From NCBI GenBank assembly GCA_003661125.1, contig QMVO01000039.1, forward strand, positions 1-10,478: a DNA stretch of 10,478 bases, written 5' to 3'. This stretch comes from Methanosarcinales archaeon (GTDB lineage: Archaea > Halobacteriota > Syntropharchaeia > Alkanophagales > Methanospirareceae). Positions 6,373 to 10,478 of the stretch are shown here, one piece after another. The notes beneath the pieces were generated by a model that was given only the letters and a program-made list of their open reading frames with translations, was not told where the DNA came from and ran no database searches. A program made the translations under genes and the position numbers. Each line of letters opens with the position of its first letter. Positions within the stretch are counted from its first letter, which is position 1.

Positions 6373-6990
6373 ATGGTGGTTGGAAGAGCGACGCAGGTTG
6401 TAGCATGTAGGAAGGGGCAGGCGCTTGGCTTAGGTGGGGGTATTGCACAGCGAGGAACATTTGCGAAAGCATGGCAGAACGATGTCATAGCGGTTGCGAT
6501 GTCGCCGGGATACAGGCATGTGCCAAAGCCGGTGTGTCAGATAACCACAGAATTAAGGGGTAGGGGTATAAATACGGGTGAGATCGTATTGAATGCAGGG
6601 GATGGAACGCCAATGGATGCACCAAGGACGGGAGGTCATGGCGTTGCCTTTGGGTTGGAGCCAAGGGAGATAGATATAATTGGGAGGCATAAACTTGCTA
6701 TTTTGCATCATGGAAACGTAAAATCGCATTTTATTTATAAAGTGAGATTTGAGTTGAGGAAGGTGGCGATAGCTGCTATCGTTCTTTGCCAGTGCCCGGT
6801 GGAGTTTGAGGATTTCGAGGAAATAGGAGTAAGCACGCGAAATAAAGAGGGCGAGACGCCGGGTAAGGTCGTGGGTATTGTGACTGGCATTGTGAGAAAT
6901 GCGGATGTGCCGCAAGAGAAACTGGACGAAATCGTGAGCAAAGTAAAGATGTGCCTCAGGGAGATTGAGGAAGGGGAACAAGATCAATAG
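6373..6990 (+). CDS. mcrC: methyl-coenzyme M reductase operon protein C (McrC)
   Basis: The 205-residue soluble protein matches the McrC family. Blocks seen include GRATQVVACR at the N-terminus, GLGGGIAQRGTFA (19-31), VAMSPGYRHVPKPVCQIT (41-58), VLNAGDGTPMDAP (72-84), GRHKLAILHHGNVKSH (104-119), VLCQCPVEFEDFEEIGVSTR (137-156) and GKVVGIVTGIVRNADVPQEKLDEI near the C-terminus. Cysteines at 12, 55, 139 and 141 are candidates for redox or metal roles. McrC is known from biochemical work as part of the MCR activation (A3a) complex with AtwA. In most methanogens mcrC lies inside the mcr operon; here it is about 590 nt upstream, next to the atwA pair. No clear SD precedes the ATG at 6373 (TAAGATAAAATG); a GTG one codon later is the only near alternative. 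Confidence 0.95.
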   Translation: MVVGRATQVVACRKGQALGLGGGIAQRGTFAKAWQNDVIAVAMSPGYRHVPKPVCQITTELRGRGINTGEIVLNAGDGTPMDAPRTGGHGVAFGLEPREIDIIGRHKLAILHHGNVKSHFIYKVRFELRKVAIAAIVLCQCPVEFEDFEEIGVSTRNKEGETPGKVVGIVTGIVRNADVPQEKLDEIVSKVKMCLREIEEGEQDQ

Positions 6991-7026
6991 ATAGTGAAGA
7001 ATCCCAAATCACAAGCACTTATTTTG

Positions 7027-7329
7027 TTATTTCCGGAATTTGCTTTGGATTTGCTCCATCCTCCTCTTACGCCACTCTTCTAAGTTCGTTATCCATTCCT
7101 CGTGCTTTTTGTATATGTATTCTTTTGCTGCCAGCAATTTCTCTGGAGAATCACTCCGTATTATTATCCGTGGCACATAGTCCTTGATGGGCAAATCAGT
7201 TCTTGGATCAAAGGCATCTTCAGGTGGCTTCTCCTGGTCCACCTCTAACCCGAACTTCTCCGCGGCTTCAAATATTATACCCGTGGTTATCGCACGAGGA
7301 ATGGGTAGCTCATATATTTTCTCTTCCAT
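7027..7329 (-). CDS. hypothetical protein, 100 aa, between mcrC and the mcr operon
   Basis: I do not recognise the family. The product starts MEEKIYELPIPRAITTGI, has a central VPRIIIRSDSPEKLLAAKE segment, and ends in a highly charged helix rich in Trp, Arg, Lys and Glu (EEWITNLEEWRKRRMEQ). It has no cysteine, no membrane segment and no signal peptide. The pattern suggests a small alpha/beta domain followed by a long amphipathic helix, which is inference. It looks real: the alternative frames are not better, an SD (AGGAAAAG on the minus strand, plus-strand 7337-7344) stands 7 nt before the ATG, and a TATA element lies at suitable distance. It converges on mcrC (36 nt gap) and diverges from mcrB. 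It is not McrD by sequence as I remember that family. Its position between MCR activation and structural genes suggests, but does not show, a link to MCR. Confidence 0.8.
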   Translation of the reverse strand: MEEKIYELPIPRAITTGIIFEAAEKFGLEVDQEKPPEDAFDPRTDLPIKDYVPRIIIRSDSPEKLLAAKEYIYKKHEEWITNLEEWRKRRMEQIQSKFRK

Positions 7330-7336
7330 TTTATTT

Positions 7337-7380
7337 CTTTTCCTATGACCTCAAAATATCTATGGTTTTATGATATATAA
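7337..7380 (-). promoter_or_regulatory. promoter and SD of the 100-aa minus-strand gene
   Basis: On the minus strand, TTATATATCA (plus-strand 7371-7380) is a good TATA element. The predicted start lies near 7350, and the SD AGGAAAAG (7337-7344) precedes the ATG at 7329 by 7 nt. The gene therefore has its own signals rather than being a shadow frame. Confidence 0.5.
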
Positions 7381-7492
7381 ACATCAATTGTTACCACACA
7401 CTTTTTATTTAATTCTCATAATTTGTATGAACAAATACCATAAAAATAACCACTTTAGGAGGTGCTTCTCATTTTTGGAAACACGAAAGAAA

Positions 7493-7565
7493 CCGAAAAG
7501 CTTTTATGTTGAATATGGATATAGATATTGATACCCAAAAACAAAAGGGGAAATAAAAAAGGAGG
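7493..7565 (+). promoter_or_regulatory. promoter, leader and SD of the mcrBGA operon
   Basis: CCGAAAAG (7493-7500) followed by CTTTTATG (7501-7508) reads as a BRE plus TATA element. The predicted transcription start is near 7530, leaving a purine-rich leader of ~45 nt that ends in the strong SD GGAGG at 7561-7565, 11 nt before the mcrB ATG. The leader is nearly free of C and U from 7541 on (CAAAAGGGGAAATAAAAAAG), which would keep it unstructured and favour ribosome loading for a highly expressed operon. Confidence 0.5.
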
Positions 7566-7576
7566 AAAAAGAAGAT

Positions 7577-8887
7577 ATGGCGGATGAGATAGATTTGTAC
7601 GACGACAGGGGCAACGTACTGGCGAAAGGTGTGCCATTAGAGGCAGTCAGTCCGTTGAGAAATCCAGCGATAAGGAAGATAGTTAGCCTGACCGTACGCT
7701 CAGGCGCGATTGACTTAGCAGGTCTAGACAAGAAGTTAAAGACTGGAGCAATAGCGGGCAAAGGGATGATAATCCGCGGCGTAGGCAGGGATATTGATGT
7801 ACTGGGCAATGCGAGCGAGATAGCGAAACAGGTAGAGGACATGTTGCGCGTTGAACCGGATGACGACACGAAGGTCGAGTTAATCGCAGGGGGAAAGCGG
7901 ATGCTGACGCAGGTGCCGACCGCGAGAATTCTGAGCGACTACTCGGTAGGTCAGACCGCGGCAATGGGCGCGCTGACACATGCGATAATTGACGTCTGCA
8001 ACGTGAGCATGTGGGACGCACCATACGTGCATGCGGCAGTATGGGGTATGTATCCAGAGGACCCAGACACGAAGGATGGAGCGGTGAAGATGCTGGTGGA
8101 TTTACCGATAAAGAACGAGGGACCGGGATTTGTGCTCAGGAACATACCGGTGAACCACTTAGCGGCAACGGTGCGGAAGAGAGCGCTACAAGGTGCGGCG
8201 TTGACCATGATATTAGAGGAGGCGGCGCAGTTCGAGATGGGCAACTGTATGGGACCGCATGAGCGTGGGCATCTGTTAGACCTGGCATACGAGGGTCTGA
8301 ACGCGAACAACTTGGTGCACGACCTGATAAAGGAGAACGGAAAGACCGGAACGCTTGCCGATGTGGTGTATAGCTTAGTAGAGAGAGCAAAGGAGGACGG
8401 AGTGATAAAGCCACTAAAGAAGTTATCGTCCGGGTTCGTGGTGTATGACGCAGACGACATGCAGTTGTGGAACGCATACGCATGTGCGGGAATGCTTGCT
8501 GCGGTGTGTGTGAATTGTGCATCAATGCGAGCAGGACAGCCAGTACCGTCGAACATCATGTACGCCTGTGAGTTAATGGAGCAAGAGACAGGGCTGCCAG
8601 GACCTGACTTTGGAATGTGCCAGGGAACATCTGTATCGAGTTCGTTCTTCTCGCACTCGATTTATGGAGGAGGCGGACCGGGAGTGTTCTACGGGAACCA
8701 CATCGTTACGAGGCATGCGAAGGGGCAGTTTATACCATGCTTCTGTGCTGCGATGTGCATAGATGCAGACACGATGTATTTCACACCGGCGAGGACGTCA
8801 GCGTTGTATGGCGAAGTGCTGGGCGCGATACCGGAGTTTGCAGAGCCGATGAAAGCAGTTGCGGAAGGTGCAAAGGAGATAATGTAG
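7577..8887 (+). CDS. mcrB: methyl-coenzyme M reductase subunit beta (McrB)
   Basis: McrB is the beta subunit of the cytoplasmic (alpha-beta-gamma)2 enzyme that uses F430, methyl-CoM and CoB, and also acts in reverse on methane. The 436-residue protein is close to the usual ~433-443. Diagnostic sequence includes LSDYSVGQTAAMGALTHAI, PIKNEGPGFVLRNIPVNH, FEMGNCMGPHERGHLLDLAYEGLNA and TSVSSSFFSHSIYGGGGPG. Tyr363 and His375 (YGGGGPG, GNHIVTRH) correspond by alignment to beta-Tyr367 and beta-His379 of the methanogen enzyme, which contact the active site and the CoB phosphate. Phe357-Phe358 match the conserved FF pair. Unlike methanogen McrB, the segment after GQFIP reads CFCAAMC (Cys388, 390, 394), where I recall Val/Ala-rich sequence. 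It is the first gene of the operon; its stop overlaps the mcrG SD. Confidence 0.98.
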   Translation: MADEIDLYDDRGNVLAKGVPLEAVSPLRNPAIRKIVSLTVRSGAIDLAGLDKKLKTGAIAGKGMIIRGVGRDIDVLGNASEIAKQVEDMLRVEPDDDTKVELIAGGKRMLTQVPTARILSDYSVGQTAAMGALTHAIIDVCNVSMWDAPYVHAAVWGMYPEDPDTKDGAVKMLVDLPIKNEGPGFVLRNIPVNHLAATVRKRALQGAALTMILEEAAQFEMGNCMGPHERGHLLDLAYEGLNANNLVHDLIKENGKTGTLADVVYSLVERAKEDGVIKPLKKLSSGFVVYDADDMQLWNAYACAGMLAAVCVNCASMRAGQPVPSNIMYACELMEQETGLPGPDFGMCQGTSVSSSFFSHSIYGGGGPGVFYGNHIVTRHAKGQFIPCFCAAMCIDADTMYFTPARTSALYGEVLGAIPEFAEPMKAVAEGAKEIM

Positions 8888-8893
8888 GAGGTG
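8886..8893 (+). promoter_or_regulatory. SD that decides the mcrG start
   Basis: AGGAGGTG overlaps the mcrB TAG stop and lies 6 nt before the ATG at 8900. The GTG at 8891 is part of this SD, so it cannot be the start; the ATG is. Confidence 0.8.
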
Positions 8894-8899
8894 AAAAAA

Positions 8900-9742
8900 A
8901 TGCCACAATATACGGCTGGAAGTAGCCATGTAGCGGAAAACAGAAGGAAGTATATGAATCCGGAATACAAGCTAGAGAAGCTGAGAGACATACCGGAAGA
9001 GGATATAGTGCGACTGCTTGCGCACCGTGCACCTGGAGAGGAGTACAAGAGCATTCACCCACCGTTAGAGGAGATGGAGGAGCCGGAATGCGCGGTTCGT
9101 GAGATGGTAGAGCCGACGGAGGGAGCAAAAGCAGGCGACAGGATTCGATACGTGCAGTTCACCGACTCGATGCAGTTCGCACCTATAACGCCACGTCAGC
9201 GTGCATGGTCCGGGTATTGCAGATACAAAGGAGTGGATATCGGTGTCTTATCAGGAAGGACGATTACAGAAGCGAGAGAGCGAGACGTAGAGAAGATAAC
9301 AAAAGAGCTTGTAGATAGTGAGCTCTACGACACCGCGAGGACAGGGTTGAGAGGAAGGACAGTGCACGGGCACGCGGTCCGGCTGGATGAGAACGGGATG
9401 ATGTTCGATGCACTCCGGAGATGGTCATATGACCCGAACACGAAGGAGGTCACTTACGTGAAGGACATGATCGGCGGTGCGATGGACAAGGAAGTAACGT
9501 TAGGAAAGCCGCTGCCGGAGGATGAACTGCGGAAGAGAACAACGATGTACAGGAATGCACAAGGCGGGTTATGGCAAGAAGAAGACGACCCGGAGTCAAT
9601 GGACGTAATTGCTCAGATACACTGGAAGAGAACGGTTGGTGGATTCCAACCATGGCGTAAGATGTCAGAGATAAAAGGCGGAAAGAAGGACATAGGAGTA
9701 GGTAAATTTAAGTTATTTGTACCGAGAGGAGGTGTGGAATAA
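8900..9742 (+). CDS. mcrG: methyl-coenzyme M reductase subunit gamma (McrG)
   Basis: The gamma subunit closes the MCR active-site channel. The product is 280 residues from the ATG at 8900, chosen because the AGGAGGTG SD overlaps the earlier in-frame GTG at 8891 and because the family begins M-x-QYxxGxxxVAxNRR. Conserved blocks include NPEYKLEKLRDI (20-31), LAHRAPGEEYKSIHPPLEEM (40-59), AKAGDRIRYVQFTDSMQFAP (76-95), VLSGRTITEARERD (116-129), RGRTVHGHAVRLDENGMMFD (151-170) and HWKRTVGGF near 241-249. Arg120 in LSGR has the same number and context as gamma-Arg120 of the methanogen enzyme, which binds the CoM sulfonate. Methanogen McrG usually ends near the GGF motif; here ~30 further residues follow (PWRKMSEIKGGKKDIGVGKF onward). 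The length agrees with the ~279 residues I recall for the ANME-1 gamma subunit. It is spaced only 1 nt from mcrA. Confidence 0.97.
   Translation: MPQYTAGSSHVAENRRKYMNPEYKLEKLRDIPEEDIVRLLAHRAPGEEYKSIHPPLEEMEEPECAVREMVEPTEGAKAGDRIRYVQFTDSMQFAPITPRQRAWSGYCRYKGVDIGVLSGRTITEARERDVEKITKELVDSELYDTARTGLRGRTVHGHAVRLDENGMMFDALRRWSYDPNTKEVTYVKDMIGGAMDKEVTLGKPLPEDELRKRTTMYRNAQGGLWQEEDDPESMDVIAQIHWKRTVGGFQPWRKMSEIKGGKKDIGVGKFKLFVPRGGVE
9725..9734 (+). promoter_or_regulatory. SD of mcrA inside the end of mcrG
   Basis: AGAGGAGGTG lies within the last codons of mcrG, 9 nt before the mcrA ATG at 9744. The mcrG stop (9740-9742) is 1 nt from that ATG, so terminating ribosomes can re-initiate directly. Confidence 0.75.
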
Positions 9743-9743
9743 A

Positions 9744-10478
9744 ATGCCATATGGAGATATAGCGCATAATTTCTTGAAGGCGATGTCGGATAAGTTCGCG
9801 GAGCGACCAGAAGGCACAAAGACAAAGTTCTATGTGTACGGCGGGATAGCGCAGAAAGGAGGAATGAGGAAGAGAGAGTTCATCGAAGATGCGAAGAAGA
9901 TAGTAGAAACTCGAACATCGGGAACACCGGGATACAATCCGGACGTGGGGATGCCGCAGGGGCAGAGATACCTGATGCCCTACATGATGAACCATACGGA
10001 CATCATGGTGAATGCGGACGACCTGCACTGGATAAACAATGCCGCGATGCAACAGTGCTGGGACGACATGAAGCGAGGGATTGTTTTAGGACTGGACGAT
10101 GCGCACGGTCTGTTAGAAGCGAGATTGGGTAAGGAGGTCACACCTGATACCATAAGTCATTACATGGAAGTGCTGAACCATGCGCTGCCTGGTGGTGCGG
10201 TTATCCAGGAGCACATGGTAGAGACAAAGCCGATGCTCGTGAACGACAGCTATGCAAAGATATTCACAGGTGATGACGACCTTGCGGATGCGGTAGACAG
10301 GCGATTCCTGCTGGACATAAACAAGGAGTTCGCAGCAGGTTGGGAGAAACCGGGTGAGCAGGCGGACCAGTTGAAAGAGGCAATCGGGAAGAAGATCTGG
10401 CAGATTCTCTGGATGCCAACCGTCGTGGGCAGGATGACCGATGGTGGAACGATGTTCAGATGGGTAGGCATGCAGGTC
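9744..10478 (+). CDS. mcrA: methyl-coenzyme M reductase subunit alpha (McrA), N-terminal 245 codons
   Basis: This is the catalytic subunit holding most of the F430 site, read by hand from the ATG at 9744 and open to the right edge (245 of an expected ~550-580 residues). Recognised sequence includes GQRYLMPYMMNHTDIMVNAD (73-92), NNAAMQQCWDDMKRGIVLGLD (98-118), LEARLGKEVTPDTISHYMEV (124-143), LNHALPGGAVIQEHMVETKP (144-163) and FTGDDDLADAVD (174-185). Gln155 corresponds to alpha-Gln147, the axial nickel ligand of F430. Arg239 in FRW most likely matches alpha-Arg225, a CoB phosphate contact. Compared with my memory of methanogen McrA there is a short insertion near 197-204 (AGWEKPGE) and TMFRWVGMQV in place of the usual TxSRWSAMQI. 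The modified residues (methyl-His, methyl-Arg, thioglycine) and any ANME-1 cysteine patch lie beyond the window. Confidence 0.98.
   Translation, partial: MPYGDIAHNFLKAMSDKFAERPEGTKTKFYVYGGIAQKGGMRKREFIEDAKKIVETRTSGTPGYNPDVGMPQGQRYLMPYMMNHTDIMVNADDLHWINNAAMQQCWDDMKRGIVLGLDDAHGLLEARLGKEVTPDTISHYMEVLNHALPGGAVIQEHMVETKPMLVNDSYAKIFTGDDDLADAVDRRFLLDINKEFAAGWEKPGEQADQLKEAIGKKIWQILWMPTVVGRMTDGGTMFRWVGMQV

Noticed and set aside
6991..7026. A terminator between the convergent mcrC and 100-aa gene
   Set aside because: Only a short T-containing stretch (TTATTTTGTTATTT) is present with no clear hairpin, which is too weak to list as a feature.
7951..8559. A 202-codon minus-strand frame antisense to mcrB
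   Set aside because: mcrB is unmistakable on the plus strand, and the antisense product shows no family features.
8891..8899. GTG start for mcrG three codons upstream
   Set aside because: The GTG is part of the AGGAGGTG ribosome binding site, and the family N-terminus begins at the ATG at 8900.

Overview
The window is archaeal and looks like a piece of an anaerobic methane-oxidising archaeon of the ANME-1 (Methanophagales) type. Archaeal signs seen in the sequence are ribosomal proteins L15e and L37e, an Sm-like protein, aIF2-beta, TATA-box promoters and strong Shine-Dalgarno sites. The mcr operon reads mcrB-mcrG-mcrA with no mcrD or mcrC between B and G. That order is known for ANME-1, while most cultured methanogens have mcrBDCGA. 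McrG also has the ~280-residue length expected of ANME-1 enzymes. The diagnostic cysteine-rich part of McrA lies beyond the right edge, so the lineage is an inference, roughly 0.8 likely.

Left part (1-2945): information-processing genes. On the minus strand, L15e is followed after 7 nt by a DUF763 protein that runs off the left edge. Diverging from these on the plus strand is a compact cluster: an Sm-like (Lsm/SmAP) protein overlapping L37e, then tRNA-Ser(UGA), aIF2-beta and a class I SAM methyltransferase. The 202-nt divergent region carries a perfect 14-bp tandem duplication and a GTGA microsatellite.

Middle (2946-7329): methyl-coenzyme M reductase (MCR) activation genes. Two tandem full-length copies of component A2 (AtwA), each with two ABC ATPase domains and a Cys4 insertion, are followed by an imperfect inverted repeat and then mcrC. 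A 100-codon gene of unknown family lies on the minus strand between mcrC and the mcr operon.

Right part (7330-10478): a 247-nt promoter and leader region, then mcrB, mcrG and the first 245 codons of mcrA, tightly packed and each with its own strong ribosome binding site. MCR carries out the methane-forming reaction, or methane activation when run in reverse. AtwA is the ATP-using activation component and McrC is associated with the activation complex, so the window places the enzyme beside its proposed repair and activation machinery. The most unusual points are the paired AtwA copies, the unassigned 100-aa neighbour, the cysteine cluster in McrB and the long structured mcr leader region.
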